In this document: piece after piece, positions 6,947-13,203 of the stretch
How the letters are laid out: every line of letters starts with the position of its first letter
Numbering within the stretch: the first letter of the stretch is position 1
Source: CAZTDU01 sp050248795
Lineage (GTDB): Bacteria > Pseudomonadota > Gammaproteobacteria > Burkholderiales > SG8-39
Direction: 5' to 3'
Assembly: GCA_050248795.1 (NCBI GenBank)
Contig: JBFWRS010000057.1
Location: forward strand, 1-19,478
Length of the DNA: 19,478 nucleotides
Position numbers and translations under genes: made by a program
Notes under the pieces: model-generated
What the model saw: the letters and a program-made list of their open reading frames with translations, nothing else
The model's database searches: none
What the model was told of the DNA's origin: nothing

Positions 6947-8080
6947 GTTCGCCGCGGGGAGCTTGTCCAGCACCCAGTTGGCGATGGTGTGCACCACCGG
7001 CTCGCGCAGCGACAGCCTGCCGCTCGGGCCGTGGTAGAGGTTCAGGCCCAGCTGCTGGCGCTCCGATATGGCGTTGTCCTCGGGGATCGACTTGTCCCAG
7101 CGGCGGTAGTACTTCTGCACCGTCTCGGCGAAATCCGGCCGGCTGATGGTGGACTCGGGGAAGCACGAACAGACCTCCAGCAGCATGGTCTTCGGGCCGG
7201 TCGGGATGCTGTTCAGGTACCACATGCAGTCGGTGGTGACGCCGAGGAACATGGCGGGGAAAAGCAGCGCGAAGTACGAGCGGCGGCGCGCTTCCTCGCC
7301 CAGCGTCGCGATCGCCGGGAAGGTGCTGGTCTCGCCGGGCAGGATGCCGATGGTGCCGTCGCACTCCATGTAGATGGCGGACCACTCGCCGGATTTCGGG
7401 CTGATGGTGTTGGTCTGCTGCAGGCCGATCGAGCCCTTGTGCACCGTCGGCGTGTGGTAGTCCTCCATCGCGTTCTCGACGAAGAGCTTCCAGTTGCAGT
7501 CGAGCGTGTACTCGATCTTGCGGGTCATGCGCATGCTGCCGAACGCGTGGCCGGCGAAGAGCTCGTCGAAATCGCCCACCTGCGCGGCGAGCGGCGCCGC
7601 GTCCTTGTCGAAATTGACGAACACGAAGCCGGCCCAGGTTTCGACCCTCACCGGCACCAGGCCCCAGTCGGATTTCTCGAAGCACTTCAGGTCGTTCATT
7701 CCCGGCGTGGCGAGCAGTTGCCCGGAGGTGCCGTACGACCAGCTGTGGTACGGGCAGACGATGGCCTTGGCGTTGCCGCTGCCATCCAGCAGGCGGGTGC
7801 CGCGATGCCTGCAGTAGTTCATGAAGCCGCCGAGCTTGCCGGACTTCTCGCGGATCAGGATCATCGACTGGCCGTAGCGGTCGAACACGCGGTAGTCGCC
7901 GGCCCTGGGCAGTTCCTCCTCGCGGCCGAGCAGCGTCCACTGCCGCAGGAAGATGTGGTCCAGCTCCTGGCGGTAGAAATCCGCGTCGGTGTAGCACCAC
8001 GAGGGCAGGGCCTGCGCTTCGTCCAGCGGCTTGCGGACTTCGGCGTACAGCCGGGGATCGAGGATGTTGGCGGCTTGCAT
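6944..8080 (-). CDS. Rieske non-heme iron oxygenase, alpha subunit
   Basis: This 378-residue protein is a ring-hydroxylating-type oxygenase alpha subunit. The Rieske [2Fe-2S] ligands are Cys90 and His92 (NYCRHRG) and Cys109 and His112 (CPYHSW). The mononuclear iron site is His209 and His214 in EDYHTPTVH, with Asp335 (PEDNA) the likely third ligand. The residue that bridges the two centres across subunits, usually Asp (D-x2-H-x4-H), is Glu206 here. Glutamate at that place is known from carnitine oxygenase CntA, which argues for an amine or quaternary ammonium substrate rather than a plain arene; this is inference. No beta subunit is nearby, consistent with an alpha-only enzyme. It lies 30 bp after the GS-family gene. 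A GGAGAGG sequence precedes the ATG. Confidence 0.93.
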   Translation of the reverse strand: MQAANILDPRLYAEVRKPLDEAQALPSWCYTDADFYRQELDHIFLRQWTLLGREEELPRAGDYRVFDRYGQSMILIREKSGKLGGFMNYCRHRGTRLLDGSGNAKAIVCPYHSWSYGTSGQLLATPGMNDLKCFEKSDWGLVPVRVETWAGFVFVNFDKDAAPLAAQVGDFDELFAGHAFGSMRMTRKIEYTLDCNWKLFVENAMEDYHTPTVHKGSIGLQQTNTISPKSGEWSAIYMECDGTIGILPGETSTFPAIATLGEEARRRSYFALLFPAMFLGVTTDCMWYLNSIPTGPKTMLLEVCSCFPESTISRPDFAETVQKYYRRWDKSIPEDNAISERQQLGLNLYHGPSGRLSLREPVVHTIANWVLDKLPAAN

Positions 8081-8110
8081 GGTTGGCCTCTCCGGGTCCG
8101 TTCGTTTCGT

Positions 8111-9469
8111 TCAGAAGAACTTGAGGTAGCGGGACATCTCCCAGTCCGTCACGTGGCTCTGGTAGTCGAGCCATTCGTCGGTCTTGACGTCGATGAAGGT
8201 GCGGTACATCAGCGGCCCCATCACCTCCTCGCTCAGCGGGTCGATGCGGAAGGCCTCGATCGCCTCTCCGAGCGAGCGCGGCAGCATCTGCACGTTCGCC
8301 TTCGCCAGTTCCTCGGGGGAGCGCAGGTACATGTTCTCGCGGTGCGGCTCGCCCGGGTCGAGGCCTTCCTCGATGCCCTTCAGGCCGGCGGCGAGGATCA
8401 TCGCCGCACCCAGGTACAGGTTGCAGGAGATGTCGGCGGCGCGGCACTCGATGCGTGGCCCGTTCATCGGGATGCGCAGCATGTTGGTGCGGTTGTTGTT
8501 GCCGTAGCAGACGAAGATCGGCGCCCAGGTGTAGCCCGACATGCTGCCGCGCGCGATCAGGCGCTTGTAGCTGTTGACGGTGGGCGCGATCACCGCGCAG
8601 ATGGCGCGCGCGTGCCGCAGCACGCCGGCGATGAACTGGTAGCCGAGCGTGGACATGCCGCAGCCGCGCGGGTCCTTCGGGTCCTCGAAGCGGTTCTTGT
8701 GCGAGGCGCGGTCGGCGAGAGAGATGTTGTAGTGCGCGCCGCTGCCGGTGCGGTTCTTGAACGGCTTGGGCATGAAGGTGGCGAAATAGCCGTGCTTCTC
8801 GGCGATCGCGTTCACCATCAGCCTGAAGAAGGTGAAGCGATCGGCCATCACCAGGCCGTCGGCGTACTTGAAATCGGTCTCGAACTGGCCGGGCGCATCT
8901 TCCTGGTCGAAGGAATAGACGTCCCAGCCCAGCGTGTTCATCGATTCGACGATCTCCTGCACCACCGGCATGCATTCGAGGATGGTGCGCACGTCGTACG
9001 CGGGTTTGTGCAGCGGCACCGCGGGGCCGATCGGCACCGGCACGCCGTCCGCGCCGTCCTTCAGCACGAAGAATTCCGTTTCGATGCCGAGGTTGAAATC
9101 GAACCCCATGGCGTGGCACCTGGTCAGCACGCGCCGCAGGATCTGCCGCGAGCAGGCCTCGAAGGGCGCGTTGCGCAACCACAGGTCGCTGGCGAACCAG
9201 GCGGTGTCGCGCTTCCACGGCAGGATCGTGAGCGACGACGGATCCGGCACCGCCGCCACTTCGTCGTCGTTCACCGCCTGCGGTACGCCATCCAGCGCCG
9301 CACCGGTAAAGAGCTCGGAGCCGTTCAGCATCTGCGCCGCGTGCTCGACCGGCACCACCTTGCACTTGGAGCGGCCGTGGATGTCGACGTAGCTGGCGAG
9401 GCAGAACCTGACCCCGCTCTGGTCCAGCTTTGCCAGCGTCGCCGCGTGGTTCCTGTTCTTCGTGGTCAT
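8111..9469 (-). CDS. Glutamine synthetase-family ligase, probably not housekeeping GlnA
   Basis: This 452-residue protein has the glutamine synthetase fold and active-site set. Seen are Glu130 and Glu132 (GIETEFF), Glu190 and Glu197 (DQEDAPGQFE), the GSGAH loop with His246, Arg327 and Arg332 (NNRTNMLRIP), and Arg339/Glu341/Arg343 (RIECRAAD). All point to an active ATP-dependent glutamate-amine ligase. The sequence resembles the GlnT/type III-like and gamma-glutamyl-amide synthetase branches more than GlnA; for example, the usual NPYL motif reads NLYL. GS-like enzymes next to Rieske oxygenases are known from aniline degradation (gamma-glutamylanilide synthase). It lies between the DUF1116 gene (19 bp) and the Rieske gene (30 bp), so a catabolic role on an amine is likely. 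The exact amine is unknown. Confidence 0.88.
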   Translation of the reverse strand: MTTKNRNHAATLAKLDQSGVRFCLASYVDIHGRSKCKVVPVEHAAQMLNGSELFTGAALDGVPQAVNDDEVAAVPDPSSLTILPWKRDTAWFASDLWLRNAPFEACSRQILRRVLTRCHAMGFDFNLGIETEFFVLKDGADGVPVPIGPAVPLHKPAYDVRTILECMPVVQEIVESMNTLGWDVYSFDQEDAPGQFETDFKYADGLVMADRFTFFRLMVNAIAEKHGYFATFMPKPFKNRTGSGAHYNISLADRASHKNRFEDPKDPRGCGMSTLGYQFIAGVLRHARAICAVIAPTVNSYKRLIARGSMSGYTWAPIFVCYGNNNRTNMLRIPMNGPRIECRAADISCNLYLGAAMILAAGLKGIEEGLDPGEPHRENMYLRSPEELAKANVQMLPRSLGEAIEAFRIDPLSEEVMGPLMYRTFIDVKTDEWLDYQSHVTDWEMSRYLKFF

Positions 9470-9488
9470 GTCGCGTGCCTGCTCCTGT

Positions 9489-10748
9489 TCAATCCGGGGT
9501 TGTAGCGTACTGCCGGCGGTGGAAGTCCACCGCCGCAGCGAAGCATTCCATCGGCGCCATCACGCTGCCGGCGCCGATCTGCCCGCCGTTGCGCCCGGCG
9601 ATGCCGATGTTCATCAGCGGCAGGATGCCGGTTTCCACTACCTTGAAGGCGTCGATGCCCACCGGCGAGCCGCGATATTCGAAGTACGGGATCCGGTAGT
9701 CGTCGTGCTCGCCGACGGTGATGCGGTACATGGCTTCGTTTCGCTCGACCATCACCTTCGCCGCGCCGCCCTGGTACCTGAGCAGCGGGAACGCGGCCGC
9801 CTGCGAGAACGCGCCCAGGCCTATGGTCTCGATGATCGGGCTTTCGCCGCCCATCCACGTAAGCTCATCGGGCCCGTGGCCGGGAAAGAACACCGCGTCG
9901 ACTTTCGCCGCGGGGCCGACGAACCAGCGCTCGGGTGCGCAGGCTAGGCGCACCGCGAAATTCCTGCAGTTGAAGGCCATCGCGCTCACCACCGACGAGC
10001 CCGGCACGTTCTCGCCGGCCATCGCCGTCACCTTGGCCGCAGCCATCGACAGGCGCAGGAAGAAGTAGTGATCCTCGGTCAGCGCCTCGACCAGGCGCAT
10101 CGATTCGTCGCGCGCGGTCGCCGCCGCGGCGAGCATCGCCGGCACCAGTTCGCGCATGAACAGCAGCGCCGCCGCCGTGTTGCGGCTGTGCAGCTCGTCG
10201 CCCATGTGCAGGGCGCGCACCATCAGCGGCTTGAGCGCGATTTCGCCGGAATCCCTGACCACGCGCCGCAGGATCGGCGCGATCTGCTCGTTGATGACCA
10301 CCAGCCGGTCGTGCACTTCCCGGTCGTAGACGCCGTAGTTCAGGCGCTTGGGGTTGCTGCCTTCGTAGAAGTTGCAGTAGGCCTCGAGGCCGCTGGCGCG
10401 CTCGCGCACCACGAACACCGCCATCGACGCCGAGTACACGCCCGCGAGCGAGCCCACGCAATTCAGCTCCTGGCAGCCGCGGATGAGGATTTCGCCTGCG
10501 GCGAAGCGCGCCTCGGCCTCTGCGGCTGTAGCAGCGAGCTTCTCGAAGCGCGCGGCGCCGATCAGCGCGGCCTTCTGGCCGCCGGTGTATTCCGCCCACG
10601 GCAGCCGCGGCCCGGAGGTGAGGATGGTGTCCTTCGTGAAGCCGGGGACGACTTCGATTGCCGGCGCGACATCGACCAGGATGGGTTCCGCGCCGCGCAT
10701 GCGATCGAGCACCTGCTGATTCGCCGACTCCCGCGAGGGCATGGCCAT
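9489..10748 (-). CDS. DUF1116 / AllG-like protein (oxamate carbamoyltransferase subunit family)
   Basis: This protein of about 419 residues belongs to the DUF1116 family (YlbE/YahG, now AllG). Conserved-looking stretches are VDVAPAIEVVPGF near the start, RGCQELNCVGSLAG, NFYEGSNPKRLNYGVY, GENVPGSSVVSAMAFNCRNF and GAGSVMAPMECFAAAV near the end. In enterobacteria AllG works with AllF (FdrA) and AllH in oxamate carbamoyltransferase, the step after oxalurate in anaerobic allantoin breakdown. Neither partner is in this window, so a different carbamoyl or amide reaction is possible. It is the first gene of the minus-strand cluster. The frame extends to a TTG at 10778, but ATG at 10748 (or 10742) is the likelier start, with GGAAACG shortly upstream. 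Confidence 0.85.
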   Translation of the reverse strand: MAMPSRESANQQVLDRMRGAEPILVDVAPAIEVVPGFTKDTILTSGPRLPWAEYTGGQKAALIGAARFEKLAATAAEAEARFAAGEILIRGCQELNCVGSLAGVYSASMAVFVVRERASGLEAYCNFYEGSNPKRLNYGVYDREVHDRLVVINEQIAPILRRVVRDSGEIALKPLMVRALHMGDELHSRNTAAALLFMRELVPAMLAAAATARDESMRLVEALTEDHYFFLRLSMAAAKVTAMAGENVPGSSVVSAMAFNCRNFAVRLACAPERWFVGPAAKVDAVFFPGHGPDELTWMGGESPIIETIGLGAFSQAAAFPLLRYQGGAAKVMVERNEAMYRITVGEHDDYRIPYFEYRGSPVGIDAFKVVETGILPLMNIGIAGRNGGQIGAGSVMAPMECFAAAVDFHRRQYATTPD

Positions 10749-10778
10749 GGAGCGTTTCCGATCCTTTGTTGTCTGCAA

Positions 10779-10784
10779 ATTATA
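10779..10784 (-). promoter_or_regulatory. -10 hexamer TATAAT ahead of the DUF1116-GS-Rieske cluster
   Basis: A perfect TATAAT is read on the minus strand about 31 bases before the ATG at 10748, in an otherwise GC-rich 94-bp gap. No recognisable -35 lies 15-19 bp further upstream, which would suit an activator-dependent promoter. Its position rules against the TTG at 10778 as the start codon. Confidence 0.55.
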
Positions 10785-10842
10785 GGTTAGGGCACTTCGT
10801 GTTCGCCGTCAGTCGCGCCGATTCCAGCGCTCATTTCGCAGA

Positions 10843-11484
10843 TCACGTGCTGCGTACGCGCAGCAATCGTCCCAGCTCGAACAGGCCGAGCATCAGGAAG
10901 TAGGCTGCTGCGCCCGCCACGGCGCGGTGCGGCTCCTCGACCCACAGTCCGCTGGTGCTGCCGAACGCGGGCCGCAGTTCGCGGATCACTTCGGGCGTGA
11001 AGCCGAAGGCGGGGAACGACTCCGGCCCGGCGGTGACGGTGACCGCGCCGAGGTAGAACACCACGCCGACCACCGAGCCGATGATGCGAGACGTCATTTC
11101 GCCCGGGCCGCCGAGCGCGGCGCCGCCCAGCCGCCCGGCGAGCAGCACCGCGACCACCGCCGCCATCGCCAGCGCATCGAAGACGTACGCGAACATGGCG
11201 ACGAAGAGCAGGTAGAACACGCCGAGGCCAACGGCGATGCCGACCCGCCAGCGCCGCTCGCCCGCCATCGCGGCGAGCGACATGAAGCCGGCATGCACCA
11301 TGAAGAATTCGAGCAGCATCAGCACCACTGCGTCCACCGCCCACTGGCGGTTGTTGCCTGCGAGCGGCGCGACCAGCACATGGGCGAACTGCGCCGCCAG
11401 CAGCAGCGCCGGCACCGCGGCGACGAGGATCGCCAGGCGCTGGCGGGTCGGGGAAGGTTTGTCGATTTGCGCGGCTTCTGCCAT
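10843..11484 (-). CDS. Unrecognised integral membrane protein
   Basis: This protein has about 213 residues and no family that I recognise. After a polar start (MAEAAQIDKPSPTRQR) come about six hydrophobic segments. They lie near residues 17-38, 48-70, 81-98, 100-117, 134-153 and 187-208. A loop between the fifth and sixth contains aromatic and acidic residues (FPAFGFTPEVIRELRP) and may be periplasmic. No catalytic motif is evident. The frame also offers an ATG at 11502, adding six residues. I prefer ATG 11484 because a TATGAT hexamer overlaps the upstream ATG and fits as its -10. It is divergent from the DUF2189 gene and reads toward the start of the DUF1116 cluster, but the TATAAT in between suggests separate transcription. 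Confidence 0.72.
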   Translation of the reverse strand: MAEAAQIDKPSPTRQRLAILVAAVPALLLAAQFAHVLVAPLAGNNRQWAVDAVVLMLLEFFMVHAGFMSLAAMAGERRWRVGIAVGLGVFYLLFVAMFAYVFDALAMAAVVAVLLAGRLGGAALGGPGEMTSRIIGSVVGVVFYLGAVTVTAGPESFPAFGFTPEVIRELRPAFGSTSGLWVEEPHRAVAGAAAYFLMLGLFELGRLLRVRST

Positions 11485-11497
11485 GGCGGTTGGCTGG

Positions 11498-11503
11498 ATC
11501 ATA
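11498..11503 (-). promoter_or_regulatory. Possible -10 hexamer (TATGAT) for the 10843-11484 gene
   Basis: TATGAT on the minus strand matches five of six -10 bases and lies 13 bases before the ATG at 11484, in a GGC-TATGAT-CC context. No good -35 is seen. It decides the start choice, because the alternative ATG at 11502 lies inside it. Confidence 0.35.
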
Positions 11504-11508
11504 GCCGC

Positions 11509-11536
11509 TTGCCTGCGACGCGCAGCCGGCTACACT
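11509..11536 (+). promoter_or_regulatory. Putative promoter of the DUF2189 gene, short or absent leader
   Basis: TTGCCT (11509-11514) and TACACT (11531-11536) are separated by 16 bp. The predicted transcription start is near 11543, only about four bases before the ATG at 11547, and no Shine-Dalgarno is present. Both facts fit a nearly leaderless message. It lies in the divergent gap opposite the TATGAT of the neighbouring gene. Confidence 0.45.
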
Positions 11537-11546
11537 GCGCACCCAT

Positions 11547-12314
11547 ATGAGTGGGGAGGCTCGAAAGCCTGAAGCGGAGTTCGTCTGGCCGGGGGTGAAC
11601 ACCCTTGCGCCGGGGGCGCTGCGGCGCTGGCTCGCGGCGGCGTGGTCCGACCTGCGCGCGGCGCCGGGGCCGAGCCTGTTTTACGGCGCGGTGCTGGCGC
11701 TGATGGGATTCCTGCTGACGCGATACTTCGGCGGCGCCATCGGCATCGCGCTCACTACAGGATTCCTGCTGGTCGGGCCGTTCCTGGCGATCGGCCTGTA
11801 CGACTTGAGCCGCCGCCGCGAGGCGGGAGAGCCGCTGCGGCTCGCGCCTACGCTTGTCGCGTGGAAGGCGAACTATCCGGCGATCGGTTTCTATGCGCTG
11901 GTGCTGACGCTGCTGCTGGCGGCGTGGATACGCGTGTCGGTGGTGGTGGTGGCGCTGTTCTTCCCCGAGGGGCGGATCGATCCCGCCTCGCCCGAGGTGT
12001 GGGCGTTCGCGGCGGCGTACGTTGCCGCCGGATCCGGGTTGGCATTGTTCGTGTTCGCCACCTCGTCGCTGTCCCTGCCGCTGCTGCTGGACCGGCGCGA
12101 CATGGACACCATCACCGCGGCGATCGTCAGCTTCAACGTGCTGCGCACGAATTTCGCCGCCATGCTGGCGTGGGCGGTACTGATCGTCGCATTCACCGTC
12201 GCCGGCTTCGCCACCGCCTACCTCGGCCTGGTGCTGGTGCTGCCGCTGATCGGCCACATGACCTGGCACGCGTACCGCGAGGCGATCGCGCCGCAGGGCA
12301 CGCAGGCAGCGTAG
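11547..12314 (+). CDS. DUF2189 family integral membrane protein
   Basis: This 255-residue protein matches the DUF2189 pattern: an amphipathic start with a WSDLRAAPGPSLFYGAVLALMGFLL segment at about residues 33-57 (part shown: PGPSLFYG), then GFLLVGPFLAIGLYDLSRR near 72-90 and basic REAGEP. Further hydrophobic helices lie near 113-135, 145-173 and 202-230, and the tail is short and polar. Members are common in proteobacteria and have no firm function; some occur near respiratory or copper-related genes. Here it stands divergent from an unrecognised membrane protein and 92 bp before the DUF1847 gene, which has its own regulatory site. The ATG at 11547 lacks a Shine-Dalgarno. Confidence 0.82.
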   Translation: MSGEARKPEAEFVWPGVNTLAPGALRRWLAAAWSDLRAAPGPSLFYGAVLALMGFLLTRYFGGAIGIALTTGFLLVGPFLAIGLYDLSRRREAGEPLRLAPTLVAWKANYPAIGFYALVLTLLLAAWIRVSVVVVALFFPEGRIDPASPEVWAFAAAYVAAGSGLALFVFATSSLSLPLLLDRRDMDTITAAIVSFNVLRTNFAAMLAWAVLIVAFTVAGFATAYLGLVLVLPLIGHMTWHAYREAIAPQGTQAA

Positions 12315-12332
12315 CCGGATCCGCGCCGTTTC

Positions 12333-12346
12333 TTGATCCAGATCAG
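12333..12346 (+). promoter_or_regulatory. FNR/ANR-type binding site upstream of the DUF1847 gene
   Basis: TTGATCCAGATCAG matches the FNR/ANR consensus TTGAT-N4-ATCAA at nine of ten positions. Its centre is about 40.5 bp before the transcription start predicted from the TAGACT at 12368-12373. That is the standard class II activator position, so the gene is probably switched on at low oxygen. It lies just after the DUF2189 stop. Confidence 0.8.
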
Positions 12347-12367
12347 TGGGGTCCGCGGCCGGGCTCC

Positions 12368-12373
12368 TAGACT
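12368..12373 (+). promoter_or_regulatory. -10 hexamer (TAGACT) of the FNR-type promoter
   Basis: TAGACT matches four of six -10 bases. It lies 21 bp after the FNR-type site, the spacing expected when FNR overlaps the -35 region. Transcription should begin near 12380, leaving a leader of about 27 bases with a GGGAG ribosome binding site. Confidence 0.55.
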
Positions 12374-12406
12374 CGCAGGCGTCGACGACGAGTGCGGGAG
12401 CGGCAG

Positions 12407-13102
12407 ATGAAATACGAAGATCCGGCGTGCGCATACTGTCCGCCTTCGGTGCGGGCCTGCAGGCAGGGCGAGGCCGAGGCGCGCGGACCGGGCTTCTGCC
12501 CGAGCAAGGTCGATCCGCACACGCAAGGCATCGCCCGCGCGCTGTACGACGATCCCGAAACACTGCGTGTGTCGCAGGAATCCGCCAGGGTCGAGGCCGA
12601 GGGCTACTGCAAGTGGACGCGCGTCGAGGAGATCGTCCAGTTCGCGAAGAAGATGGGTTACCGCAAGATCGGCATCGCCAACTGCATCAGCTTCGTCGAC
12701 CACGCCTATACGCTCACGGGCATACTCGAAAGCCACGGCTTCGAGGTGGTATCGGTAGCGTGCAAGAACGGCAACATACCGAAAGAGGAACTCGGGCTCG
12801 CCGACGGCGAGAAAATCCGCCCCGGACAGTTCGAGGCGCTGTGCAACCCGGTGGCGCAGGCGGAACTGCTGAATGCGCACGGTTGCGAATTCAACGTGGT
12901 CATGGGCCTGTGCATCGGCCACGACAGCCTGTTCTTCAAGTACGCCAGGGGCCTGAGTACCGTGCTGGTAGCGAAAGACCGCGTGCTCGGGCACAACCCG
13001 ATCGCCGCGCTGCAGCTCGCCGACACCTACTACAGCCGCCTGTGGGGACCGGACAAGCCCGCGAAGCCGGGCAAGCTGCCGCCGGCCGCAAGGCGCAAGT
13101 AA
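12407..13102 (+). CDS. DUF1847 family cysteine-rich protein
   Basis: This 231-residue protein matches DUF1847, a family of unknown function presumed to bind metal. It contains ten cysteines: 8, 11, 18 and 31 in an N-terminal cluster (ACAYCPPSVRACR), then 68, 93 (ANCISF), 119, 146, 160 and 169. The C-terminal half holds the most conserved-looking part, VMGLCIGHDSLFFKYA and DRVLGHNP. The pattern suggests a cluster or zinc site plus a second cysteine-containing pocket; this is inference. I take ATG 12407 as the start because GGGAG at 12396-12400 is six bases before it. A GTG at 12392 would add five residues. A hairpin lies 14 bp after the stop. Control by an FNR-type regulator suggests a role in anaerobic or microaerobic growth. 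Confidence 0.87.
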   Translation: MKYEDPACAYCPPSVRACRQGEAEARGPGFCPSKVDPHTQGIARALYDDPETLRVSQESARVEAEGYCKWTRVEEIVQFAKKMGYRKIGIANCISFVDHAYTLTGILESHGFEVVSVACKNGNIPKEELGLADGEKIRPGQFEALCNPVAQAELLNAHGCEFNVVMGLCIGHDSLFFKYARGLSTVLVAKDRVLGHNPIAALQLADTYYSRLWGPDKPAKPGKLPPAARRK

Positions 13103-13116
13103 GGCTCTGCGAACGT

Positions 13117-13136
13117 CCCGTGCCGTCCGGCACGGG
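13117..13136 (+). terminator. Perfect GC-rich hairpin after the DUF1847 gene
   Basis: CCCGTGCCG (13117-13125) and its exact complement CGGCACGGG (13128-13136) form a nine-base stem with two bases between the arms, starting 14 bp after the stop. No T-run follows, so it is not a classical intrinsic terminator. It may still pause or end transcription or protect the 3-prime end before the sulfatase gene. Confidence 0.5.
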
Positions 13137-13203
13137 CGGGGCGGGGACTGCACTAAGCTAACGCCCATCCGGGCCGCGTCGGTCCGCAGCCTGAGGAACG
13201 CAG

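Noticed and set aside
6798..9365. 855-codon minus-strand frame with LTGTTHT repeats
   Set aside because: It overlaps the GS and Rieske genes in another frame on the same strand and is Arg/Ala-rich. The LTGTTHT repeat is only the out-of-frame reading of the 21-bp array.
8111..9469. Housekeeping glutamine synthetase GlnA
   Set aside because: Length, divergent motif wording (GIETEFF, NLYL) and position inside an oxygenase cluster do not fit GlnA. No nitrogen-regulatory genes are adjacent.
6698..9505. 935-codon open frame on the plus strand across the Rieske and GS genes
   Set aside because: It is antisense to two genes with complete active-site motifs, its product is His/Arg/Val-rich low-complexity sequence with no recognisable domain, and such frames are expected at this GC content.
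11940..11956. GTG-repeat tract as a possible microsatellite
   Set aside because: It is a short run of valine codons within a membrane helix of the DUF2189 protein and has no array structure beyond that.
13137..13203. Promoter for the sulfatase gene (TAAGCT near 13150)
   Set aside because: The hexamer matches the -10 poorly, no -35 was found, and read-through past the hairpin is possible.
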